From Rhodospirillaceae bacterium UBA4479 (lineage in GTDB: Bacteria; Pseudomonadota; Alphaproteobacteria; Rhodospirillales; Casp-alpha2): a DNA stretch of 5,786 nt. Below the pieces are notes generated by a model that did no database searches, was not told the origin of the DNA, and saw nothing but the letters and a program-made list of their open reading frames with translations. Positions 1 through 5,786 of the stretch are shown here, in pieces (the stretch's first letter is position 1; the number at the start of each line of letters is the position of its first letter). Position numbers and translations under genes: made by a program. The stretch is from contig DGNZ01000433.1 of NCBI GenBank assembly GCA_002389175.1, positions 1-5,786 of the forward strand, in the 5' to 3' direction.

Positions 1-65
1 GCGAGGCAATCCTGAAAACCCCGGTTAAAGAACTTCAGCGGGGGCCTATATTGGCCAACTCTGTG
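1..65. other. Short stretch downstream of the truncated EutA-like gene, no gene seen
   Basis: These 65 bases follow the stop codon of the minus-strand EutA-like gene. None of the three minus-strand frames gives a convincing continuation of the missing C-terminal half: each is short or contains stops. Two weak inverted repeats are present (AACC/GGTT at 17-26, and GGCC/GGCC at 43-56 with a 6-nt loop). Neither has a long stem or a T-run, so they are not called terminators. The stretch may be the decayed remainder of the gene or the edge of a rearrangement. Confidence 0.4.
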
Positions 66-539
66 TCAGTCGGGTATTTTTAGAGGTGCCCTAATGTAAG
101 GACTGCCGATGACAATACGCTTTGCGTCAACGGCGCGGAGGGCACGGATCACACCCGAAATGAGTGATGTAGCTTTTGCGTTAGGTGCGCCGCGATTGAG
201 TTCCGCATGGACACGTTCTTCACCGATTACCAATGATCCAGATGTGCAGCCGTAACACACAACATCAAGGCTGCCATCCGGCAAGAGTGATGCTGCTGCA
301 GGTGCCAGATTGTCAGCTTGTGCAGCCAGCGTTTCGTTGGTGATTATATCTGAACTGGCTAAGCGAGAGAAATGCATCCCGACACCGGGTGGACACAATG
401 CCATCACATCGTCTTCGATGGTTTGTTCTGTGGCCAGTAATACGTAGCCAATCTTGGCGCGATGATGGCGTCCTTTATCGAACGGAATATTGCCTGTCCA
501 AACGACGCTTTCCGGAATATTTTTTTCTGTAGATGTCAT
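66..539 (-). CDS. EutA / maleate isomerase-like (Asp/Glu racemase superfamily) protein, C-terminally truncated
   Basis: The predicted product has 157 residues and resembles the N-terminal half of the EutA/maleate cis-trans isomerase/arylmalonate decarboxylase group. The best signature is CYGCTSGS at about residues 95-102 followed by VIGEERV. In this superfamily, the cysteine of the GCTSGS segment (Cys98) is one of the two catalytic cysteines. The beta-strand IVIGSPYI (142-149) also fits, but family members continue for another 90-100 residues that hold the second catalytic cysteine. Here a TGA ends the protein eight residues later, so normal racemase or isomerase activity is doubtful. I chose the ATG at 539 over an in-frame TTG at 548: a GGAG at 554-551 lies 11 nt before the ATG but only 2 nt before the TTG. 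The gene is divergent from the M24 gene. EutA is a conserved protein of ectoine utilisation operons, and its exact role there is unclear. The family call is fairly sure. Whether this is a pseudogene, a sequencing frameshift or a real short protein is not. Confidence 0.65.
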   Translation of the reverse strand: MTSTEKNIPESVVWTGNIPFDKGRHHRAKIGYVLLATEQTIEDDVMALCPPGVGMHFSRLASSDIITNETLAAQADNLAPAAASLLPDGSLDVVCYGCTSGSLVIGEERVHAELNRGAPNAKATSLISGVIRALRAVDAKRIVIGSPYIRAPLKIPD

Positions 540-550
540 CGTGCTCAAAG

Positions 551-554
551 CTCC
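551..554 (-). promoter_or_regulatory. Candidate Shine-Dalgarno (GGAG) of the EutA-like gene
   Basis: Read on the minus strand, GGAG lies 11 nt upstream of the ATG at 539 and 2 nt upstream of the in-frame TTG at 548. The spacing is somewhat long for the ATG but impossible for the TTG, which supports the shorter gene model. Confidence 0.4.
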
Positions 555-627
555 AATCTGCGCGTCACTAAGGTATACAGCTTAATCGTTCCACGTCATG
601 ATGCCACGAAACGTGTGAGAACGACAT

Positions 628-633
628 AGGGGG
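628..633 (+). promoter_or_regulatory. Shine-Dalgarno (AGGGGG) of the M24 gene
   Basis: A purine-rich AGGGGG lies 6 nt before the ATG at 640, near ideal spacing. It fixes this ATG as the start. Confidence 0.6.
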
Positions 634-639
634 TAGGGC

Positions 640-1794
640 ATGTTGCATTTCGAAACATCAGAGTATCAATCACGTGTCGATGCGGCCAAAATCAGCGTTG
701 TTGAAGCGGGTCTGGATGGAATTCTATTGTTCGCACCCGAGAGCCAGTATTGGCTGACCGGCTACGATACCTTCGGCTTTGCCATGTTCCAGTGCATGGT
801 TTTGTCTGCGAACGGTGATGTGCACTTGCTGACACGCGCACCGGATCTTAGGCAAGCTCAACAGACCTCAACGTTGTCTGACGACCATATCCATATTTGG
901 AAAGATATAGAGGGCGTTAACCCTGCCATGGCTTTGCAGGCGCTACTCACAGACCTCGGGCTTTACGGCAAGAAGCTGGGGATCGAGACCAAAACGGCGG
1001 GCCTCACCGCGTTCAATGGTGATCTGGTGCGTTCCGCTATCGTTGATGGCACAGAATTAATAGAATCATCCGATCTGATTGCGACCTTGCGCCGGATCAA
1101 GAGCCCCGCCGAAATTGCGTTCACGCGAAAGGCAGCTGAGCTTTCGGATTTATCCCTGGACGCAGCGATCGAAGCGATGCATGTGGGGGCATTCGAAGGT
1201 GATATCCTTGCCGCCATGCAAGGCTGCGTCTTTGCCGAAGGCGGCGATTACGCCGGGAACGAATTCATTATCGGATCAGGCGACGCGGCGTTGTTGTGTC
1301 GGTACCAATCGGGTCGCCGATATTTGGATGCATCCGATCAGTTGACGTTGGAATGGTCAGGGGCATGGCGGCGGTATCATGCGGCCATGATGCGGACGCT
1401 TATTATTGGCCCGGCGAATGATACACAAATAAAAATGCATGCTGCAGCAACCGAAGCATTAGAAGCCTGCGAAGCGGCGATTAAACCGGGTGCCCCCATG
1501 GGCGATGTATTCGATGCGCATGCGCGAACCTTTGATCGTCATGGCCTTAAACATGCACGCCTGAATGCCTGTGGATACGGCATGGGTGCGGTTTACAATC
1601 CTATCTGGGTTGATTTCCCTATGTTCTATGAAGGAAACCCGTTGATCATGAACGCAGGAAATGTGTTCTTCATGCACATGATCTTGATGGACTCAGATGC
1701 CGGATTGGCAATGTGTTGGGGGCATTCTGTGCTGGTGACCGATGATGGTGTAGAGCGTTTGAGCCGCCATCCACTCGATTTGGTCTGCCTTTAA
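640..1794 (+). CDS. M24-family (creatinase/prolidase fold) hydrolase lacking canonical metal ligands; possible ectoine hydrolase (DoeA/EutD)-like or Xaa-Pro peptidase-like
   Basis: The product has 384 residues, the usual size for creatinase, prolidase and DoeA/EutD proteins. Residues about 8-150 form a Creatinase_N-type domain (YWLTGYDTFGF at 37-47). Residues about 155-375 form the pita-bread M24 domain, with IKSPAEIAFTRKAAELSD (153-170), NEFIIGSG (207-214) and LTLEWSG (235-241). By motif alignment with E. coli PepP, the five metal ligands Asp, Asp, His, Glu, Glu become Glu238, Ala249, Tyr313, His346 and Gly361. This argues against a dinuclear metal centre and for a metal-free mechanism, as established for creatinase, so ordinary metallopeptidase activity is unlikely despite the usual database name. 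An EutA-like neighbour suggests ectoine ring opening. The nearby put genes would fit release of proline or another amino acid. The substrate is therefore inferred, not shown. The stop codon overlaps that of the convergent Lrp-type gene. The product looks cytoplasmic, with no signal peptide or membrane segment. Confidence 0.82.
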   Translation: MLHFETSEYQSRVDAAKISVVEAGLDGILLFAPESQYWLTGYDTFGFAMFQCMVLSANGDVHLLTRAPDLRQAQQTSTLSDDHIHIWKDIEGVNPAMALQALLTDLGLYGKKLGIETKTAGLTAFNGDLVRSAIVDGTELIESSDLIATLRRIKSPAEIAFTRKAAELSDLSLDAAIEAMHVGAFEGDILAAMQGCVFAEGGDYAGNEFIIGSGDAALLCRYQSGRRYLDASDQLTLEWSGAWRRYHAAMMRTLIIGPANDTQIKMHAAATEALEACEAAIKPGAPMGDVFDAHARTFDRHGLKHARLNACGYGMGAVYNPIWVDFPMFYEGNPLIMNAGNVFFMHMILMDSDAGLAMCWGHSVLVTDDGVERLSRHPLDLVCL

Positions 1795-2261
1795 GGCCCA
1801 GCATCCTTCACCGACTGCATCGACACATACGTGGACGTATTCGCAACGTGCGGCAGGTTTGAGATCGTCTCGCCAAGGATACGTCGGTAGGCTTGGATAT
1901 CTGTGGTGCGTACTTTCAGCAGGTAATCGAACGCACCGGCAATCATATGACACTGTTCGATTTCAGGGATTTTGAGTACCGCGTTATTAAAGGCGTTCAG
2001 GGCGCGTTCCGTTGTGTCCGCTAACTTCACTTCGGTAAAGGCGACGTGTTCTAATCGCAGTTTTTCCGGGTTTAAAATGGCGCGATAACCGCGAATATAG
2101 CCTTGGTCTTGAAGCCTTTTTAACCGGACCTGACAGGGGCTGGTCGATAGCCCAATGCGCTTTGCCAGCTCAGTTATCGAGAGGCGCCCTTCTGTCGATA
2201 AAATATCAATGATTTTTCGGTCAAACCGATCAAGTGACCCGGTATTTGATGAATTATCCAT
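1791..2261 (-). CDS. putR: Lrp/AsnC-family transcriptional regulator, probable PutR (proline-responsive activator of putA)
   Basis: The product has 156 residues from the ATG, typical of Lrp/AsnC regulators. An N-terminal helix-turn-helix covers about residues 10-60: LDRFDRKIIDIL, then ITELAKRIGLSTSPCQVRLKRL as the recognition region, then GYIRGYRAILNP. It is followed by the RAM/ligand-binding domain (about 70-150) with EVKL, the IAGAFDYLLKVRT segment (107-119) and the closing LPHVANTSTYVSMQSVKD. Such proteins form dimers and octamers that sense amino acids. The gene is divergent from putA across 120 bp. In Agrobacterium and Rhodobacter, a divergent Lrp-type PutR activates putA in response to proline, so the same role is inferred here, probably with autoregulation. 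The start is uncertain: an in-frame GTG at 2270 would add three residues, and neither start has a clear Shine-Dalgarno. The 3' end overlaps the convergent M24 gene in a shared TTAA. Confidence 0.85.
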   Translation of the reverse strand: MDNSSNTGSLDRFDRKIIDILSTEGRLSITELAKRIGLSTSPCQVRLKRLQDQGYIRGYRAILNPEKLRLEHVAFTEVKLADTTERALNAFNNAVLKIPEIEQCHMIAGAFDYLLKVRTTDIQAYRRILGETISNLPHVANTSTYVSMQSVKDAGP

Positions 2262-2324
2262 ATTAAGCACTTTAATAATCTAATATTTCAGTAAAATCAC
2301 CTTTAAAAACTCAATGATAAAGAA

Positions 2325-2336
2325 AAACAGCTGTTT
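2325..2336. promoter_or_regulatory. Perfect 12-bp palindrome AAACAGCTGTTT, candidate operator
   Basis: The 12-bp sequence is an exact inverted repeat without spacer, in the putR-putA spacer about 45-57 bp before the putA ATG and between the possible -35 and -10 of putA. A dimeric regulator such as the divergent Lrp-type protein could bind it. Its position next to the core promoter would fit repression or autoregulation better than classical upstream activation. Function is inferred. Confidence 0.4.
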
Positions 2337-2363
2337 CAGTGATGCTAGTATCTGGAAAATTTT

Positions 2364-2370
2364 GGGGAGG
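2364..2370 (+). promoter_or_regulatory. Shine-Dalgarno (GGGGAGG) of putA, decides the start
   Basis: GGGGAGG ends 11 nt before the ATG at 2382 and only 2 nt before an in-frame GTG at 2373. The GTG is too close for initiation, so the ATG is preferred although its spacing is slightly long. Confidence 0.55.
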
Positions 2371-2381
2371 CTGTGAAATCC

Positions 2382-5300
2382 ATGCATAATTTAAATGAGC
2401 TACGGACGTCTATTCAACAGGCCCATCGGGCCGAAGAGCGTGACATTGTTGCTGGCCTGACGGCAGAAGCGGCGATCTCAGAAACCACCCGCGCTGACAT
2501 CGCATCGGATGCAGCAAAGCTGGTATCCGCAATACGCACCGACGAAGCGCCTGGCTTGATGGAGGTTTTCCTCGCTGAATATGGTCTTTCGACCGAAGAA
2601 GGTGTCGCACTGATGTGCTTGGCCGAAGCACTCCTTCGTGTGCCCGATCCGGAAACCATGGACGATTTGATTGAAGACAAAATCGCACCGTCAGCGTGGG
2701 GCGCGCATTTGGGGCACTCCAGCTCATCGTTGGTCAACGCATCCACATGGGCATTGATGTTGACCGGTAAAGTCTTGGACGAGGACGACGCAGGTACCAC
2801 GGGTATTGCGCGTACGTTGCACGGTGCTGTTAAACGCTTGGGCGAACCTGTCATCAGGCGCGCTGTGACCCGTGCCATGAAGGAAATGGGCAATCAGTTC
2901 GTTCTGGGCGAAACCATCAACGAAGCCGTTCGGCGAGGCCAGAAATGGGAAGGCCAAGGTTACACTTATTCTTATGACATGTTGGGTGAAGCCGCTTTGA
3001 CTGCAAGCGATGCAGCCGAATATTTCGATGCCTATAAGGACGCGATTGAAAACCTGAGTGCACACTGCAAGTCGTCGGACATTCGTGAAAACCCAGGCAT
3101 TTCGATCAAACTGTCAGCCCTGCATCCGCGCTACGAATTGCCCAAAGAAAAACGCGTTCTGACCGAATTGGTCGACTCAGTGAAAGCTTTGGCGATGCAA
3201 GCCAAGAACGCAAACATGGGCCTGAACATCGATGCCGAAGAAGCCGACCGTTTGGATATATCGTTGGATGTGATTGAGCGCGTCTTCTCTGATCCCGATC
3301 TTGCGGGCTGGGATGGTTTTGGTGTCGTGGTACAGGCCTATGGCAAACGTGCCGCACGGGTGTTGGATTGGTTGTATGCGCTGGCCAGCAATCATGACCG
3401 TAAGATTATGGTGCGACTGGTCAAAGGGGCATATTGGGATACCGAAGTGAAGCGCGCGCAAATCGATAGCGTACGCGACTTCCCGGTCTTTACCCGGAAA
3501 TCGGCGACGGATGTGTCCTATATCTGTTGCGCCAAGAAGCTGTTGGGTATGACGGACCGTATCTATCCGCAGTTCGCGACCCACAATGCCCACACCGTGA
3601 CCGCCATTCGGCAACTGGCCGACAATGACCAACCGTATGAATTCCAGCGTCTGCACGGCATGGGTGAAGCCATGCACAAAATCGTCATGGGTAATGCGGG
3701 AACGCGGTGCCGTATCTACGCACCGGTCGGCGCACACGAAGATTTATTGGCATATCTGGTGCGACGCTTATTGGAAAACGGTGCCAACTCTTCGTTCGTA
3801 AACCAGATCGTTGATGAGGATGTATCCCCCGAAGAAATTGCTGTCGATCCATTCGTGACATGGGAAGCGGAGCGCGGTGAGAACAATCCAGCTATTTCCA
3901 AGCCGAGGGATATTTACCAACCGGAGCGCCCAAATTCCAAGGGTTGGGACCTGCGCGATCGTGCAGACATTGCTGACATCGAAACCGCGCGGGCACCGTT
4001 TCAAAATCACCAGTGGGATGTTGGCCCCTTGTTGGCTATTGAAACCAAGGCGGGTGATGGTGTTCAGATCGTCAATCCAGCAAAACCTGATGATATTGTC
4101 GGCCACGTGCAATCATCGACAGCGGACGATGTGGCAGCGGCCATCGCGGCTGCGACCAACTGGGCGGATACACCGGGCGCAGAGCGGGCACGTATCCTTA
4201 ACCGTACCGCTGATCTGTATGAAGAAAATTTCGGTGAAATCTTTGCCGCGTTGACGCGCGAGGCAGGCAAAAGCGTCTTGGACGCTATTGCTGAAATTCG
4301 CGAGGCCGTGGATTTCCTGCGTTACTACGCAGCAGAAATTGACCGATTGGATGATGCGGCACCGCGTGGCGTGTTCGCTTGTATCTCTCCCTGGAATTTC
4401 CCATTGGCGATTTTTACCGGACAAATTTCGGCAGTTCTTGCGGCCGGTAACGGTGTGTTGGCGAAACCAGCAGAACAAACACCGATAATGGCGACGATTG
4501 GTGTTCGCCTGATGCATGAAGCGGGTGTCCCCAGAAGCGTCCTGCAATTGCTGCCAGGTGATGGTGTCACGGTCGGTGCTGCGTTGTCGTCAGACCCGCG
4601 CATTGATGGCATGTGTTTCACGGGCTCAACAGCGACAGCACAACGTATCAATCGGGCGATGGCACGCAGCGCTGCGCCAGATGCGCCGTTGATCGCGGAA
4701 ACGGGCGGTCTGAATGCGATGATTGTCGATTCCACAGCGCTGCCAGAACAAGCGGTGCGCGATATCGTGATGTCTTCGTTCCAATCTGCCGGGCAACGAT
4801 GTTCGGCGCTACGGGTGCTTTACCTGCAAGAAGACATCGCGACGCCGTTCTTAAAAATGCTTTATGGGGCGATTGATGAATTGGCTGTCGGCGACCCGTG
4901 GGATCGGGCAACGGATGTGGGGCCTGTTATTGATAGTCTGGCCCGTGACAAAATCGCGGACTACGTTGATCAGGCAGCGAACGAAGGACGGTTGCTAAAG
5001 CGGGTCAAGGCGCCGAAGACGGGCACATTCATTCCGCCGAGCGTAGTTCGCGTCAACGGGATCGGGGATATGGCCGAGGAGATATTTGGCCCCGTGTTGC
5101 ACGTCGCGACATTTAAGGCTGAGCAACTTGATCAAGTCATCGCGGATGTGAATGCCAGCGGCTACGGCCTGACATTTGGTCTACACACGCGCATTGATGA
5201 CCGGGTAGAGCACATCACGGCAAACCTGAATGTCGGCAATATCTATATCAACCGGAATCAGATCGGTGCGGTTGTCGGATCACAACCTTTTGGCGGTGAA

Positions 5301-5786
5301 GGCATGTCGGGGACTGGCCCCAAAGCGGGCGGGCCACACTATGTTCGCCAGTTCACCAAACGCGACAGTGTCGTCGTTGACGATGCGCAAGGTGGTGATT
5401 CGGTGTCGCTTGAGGTTGTTCAGGCTGCGATCGATAAACTGACTGCTACATCGCGACCTCTTCCATTGGCTGCGGCAGAATTGCCAGGACCAACGGGTGA
5501 ATCCAACAGACTTTCGACTTTTGGACGGGGACTTATTCTGTGCCTTGGCCCCACCGCTGATGCGGCGGCCGAGCAAGCGGATGCTGCTAAGTCGGTCAAT
5601 TGTCCCACCCTTGAGATTGCGCCGGGAGCGACTGGCGAAAATACGATTGATGGAGTGCTGGGTGCTGATGTGTTGAAAGAGCTAAGCGGTTTTGAGGGTA
5701 TTGTGTTGTGGTCTGATGGGGATGATGCGCGCGCCATGCGAGCGGCATTGGCAGATCGTCAGGGCCCGATCCTGCCGCTGATCAGT
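2382..5786 (+). CDS. putA: Bifunctional proline dehydrogenase / L-glutamate-gamma-semialdehyde dehydrogenase PutA (3' end outside window)
   Basis: The frame is open for 1135 codons to the window edge. PutA oxidises proline to delta-1-pyrroline-5-carboxylate with FAD, passing electrons to the quinone pool, then oxidises glutamate semialdehyde to glutamate with NAD+. There is no N-terminal ribbon-helix-helix domain. An alpha-helical arm leads to YSYDMLGEA (196-204) and the PRODH barrel (about 165-470): SIKLSALHPRY (241-251, Lys243), NIDAEEADR with Asp284, VRLVKGAYWD (344-353), THNAHT (400-405), YAPVG (446-450) and RRLLENGAN (461-469). Arg461, Arg462 and Glu465 match proline-binding residues of E. 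coli PutA. The P5C dehydrogenase domain (about 550-1015) has SPWNFP (669-674), FTGST (746-750), the ETGG glutamate Glu773, catalytic Cys807 in SAGQRCSALR, EEIFGPV (899-905) and GSQPFGGEGMSGTGPKAGGP (966-985). An ALDH-like C-terminal domain begins near 1043 and is cut by the edge; only its end, with the usual conserved C-terminal motif, should be missing. All key residues seen are intact. Lacking its own DNA-binding domain, it is presumably controlled by the divergent Lrp-type gene. Confidence 0.96.
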   Translation, partial: MHNLNELRTSIQQAHRAEERDIVAGLTAEAAISETTRADIASDAAKLVSAIRTDEAPGLMEVFLAEYGLSTEEGVALMCLAEALLRVPDPETMDDLIEDKIAPSAWGAHLGHSSSSLVNASTWALMLTGKVLDEDDAGTTGIARTLHGAVKRLGEPVIRRAVTRAMKEMGNQFVLGETINEAVRRGQKWEGQGYTYSYDMLGEAALTASDAAEYFDAYKDAIENLSAHCKSSDIRENPGISIKLSALHPRYELPKEKRVLTELVDSVKALAMQAKNANMGLNIDAEEADRLDISLDVIERVFSDPDLAGWDGFGVVVQAYGKRAARVLDWLYALASNHDRKIMVRLVKGAYWDTEVKRAQIDSVRDFPVFTRKSATDVSYICCAKKLLGMTDRIYPQFATHNAHTVTAIRQLADNDQPYEFQRLHGMGEAMHKIVMGNAGTRCRIYAPVGAHEDLLAYLVRRLLENGANSSFVNQIVDEDVSPEEIAVDPFVTWEAERGENNPAISKPRDIYQPERPNSKGWDLRDRADIADIETARAPFQNHQWDVGPLLAIETKAGDGVQIVNPAKPDDIVGHVQSSTADDVAAAIAAATNWADTPGAERARILNRTADLYEENFGEIFAALTREAGKSVLDAIAEIREAVDFLRYYAAEIDRLDDAAPRGVFACISPWNFPLAIFTGQISAVLAAGNGVLAKPAEQTPIMATIGVRLMHEAGVPRSVLQLLPGDGVTVGAALSSDPRIDGMCFTGSTATAQRINRAMARSAAPDAPLIAETGGLNAMIVDSTALPEQAVRDIVMSSFQSAGQRCSALRVLYLQEDIATPFLKMLYGAIDELAVGDPWDRATDVGPVIDSLARDKIADYVDQAANEGRLLKRVKAPKTGTFIPPSVVRVNGIGDMAEEIFGPVLHVATFKAEQLDQVIADVNASGYGLTFGLHTRIDDRVEHITANLNVGNIYINRNQIGAVVGSQPFGGEGMSGTGPKAGGPHYVRQFTKRDSVVVDDAQGGDSVSLEVVQAAIDKLTATSRPLPLAAAELPGPTGESNRLSTFGRGLILCLGPTADAAAEQADAAKSVNCPTLEIAPGATGENTIDGVLGADVLKELSGFEGIVLWSDGDDARAMRAALADRQGPILPLIS

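Larger units (their letters stand above)
540..639. promoter_or_regulatory. Divergent intergenic region between the EutA-like and M24 genes
   Basis: This 100-bp spacer must carry the leaders, and presumably the promoters, of both divergent genes. I found no strong sigma-70 hexamer pair. Only very short palindromes are visible (GTATAC near 573-578 and TCATGA at 596-601). A shared regulator is possible but nothing in the sequence shows its operator. Confidence 0.4.
2262..2381. promoter_or_regulatory. putR-putA divergent control region
   Basis: This AT-rich spacer is clearly richer in A and T than the flanking coding DNA. It separates the Lrp-type gene from putA and should contain both promoters and the regulator's binding sites. 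A possible putA extended -10 reads TGCTAGTAT at 2343-2351, with a poor -35 around 2324-2329. On the minus strand, TTGAGT (2314-2309) could be a -35 for the regulator, but no good -10 follows it. A-tract and T-rich stretches recur, as is common for Lrp-bound DNA. Confidence 0.6.

Noticed and set aside
43..56. GGCC-TATATT-GGCC inverted repeat as a terminator for the EutA-like gene
   Set aside because: The stem is only 4 bp and has no downstream T-run on the minus strand.
963..1677. Open frames on both strands inside the M24 gene
   Set aside because: They are shadows of the M24 reading frame, which has family motifs along its whole length and a good Shine-Dalgarno.
1787..1797. Symmetric GCCTTTAAGGC as a bidirectional terminator
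   Set aside because: The arms are only 5 bp with a single central base, which cannot form a hairpin loop, and no T-run follows on either strand.
2356..2363. AAAATTTT palindrome before the putA Shine-Dalgarno as an operator
   Set aside because: It is a short AT-only self-complementary tract that is expected by chance in an AT-rich spacer.
3877..4254. A 125-codon plus-strand open frame inside putA, considered as a frameshift signal
   Set aside because: The putA frame reads without interruption through this region, linking the PRODH and P5C dehydrogenase domains, and the alternative frame has no recognisable protein features.
2410..5737. Several minus-strand and off-frame open frames of 60-190 codons within putA
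   Set aside because: They lie entirely opposite or out of frame with a strongly supported PutA coding sequence, have low-complexity compositions rich in Arg, Ser, His or Cys, and resemble no family I recognise.

Overview
The window looks like a stretch of alphaproteobacterial chromosome, possibly marine. It holds three complete or near-complete genes and one large gene that runs off the right edge. The assignment rests on the overall gene style: a PutA without the N-terminal DNA-binding domain, controlled by a divergent Lrp/AsnC regulator. This arrangement is known from Agrobacterium and Rhodobacter. The genus cannot be told from the sequence.

Left part (1-639): a minus-strand gene of the EutA / maleate isomerase / Asp-Glu racemase superfamily stops after about 157 residues, where the family usually has roughly 240-260. 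It keeps the first catalytic-type cysteine motif but lacks the C-terminal half. A 100-bp divergent spacer separates it from a plus-strand M24 (creatinase/prolidase-fold) protein at 640-1794, in which all five canonical metal ligands are replaced. An EutA-like gene beside an M24 protein recalls ectoine utilisation clusters (eutA ... eutD/doeA). A dipeptide or amidohydrolase role is equally open.

Right part (1791-5786): a minus-strand Lrp/AsnC regulator overlaps the M24 gene tail-to-tail by four bases (TTAA). It is divergent from putA, which starts at 2382 and is open to the window end. The encoded PutA has proline dehydrogenase, delta-1-pyrroline-5-carboxylate dehydrogenase and the start of the C-terminal ALDH-like domain. 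The regulator is very likely PutR, the proline-responsive activator of putA. The AT-rich 120-bp spacer carries a perfect 12-bp palindrome and a 7-bp direct repeat that could be operator elements.

Taken together, the window joins proline catabolism (proline to glutamate) with a possible ectoine or dipeptide salvage pair, a plausible osmolyte or amino-acid catabolic neighbourhood. No RNA genes, CRISPR arrays, insertion sequences or convincing terminators were seen, and I found no clearly novel system. The points most worth a second look are the metal-ligand-less M24 protein and the truncated EutA-like gene.
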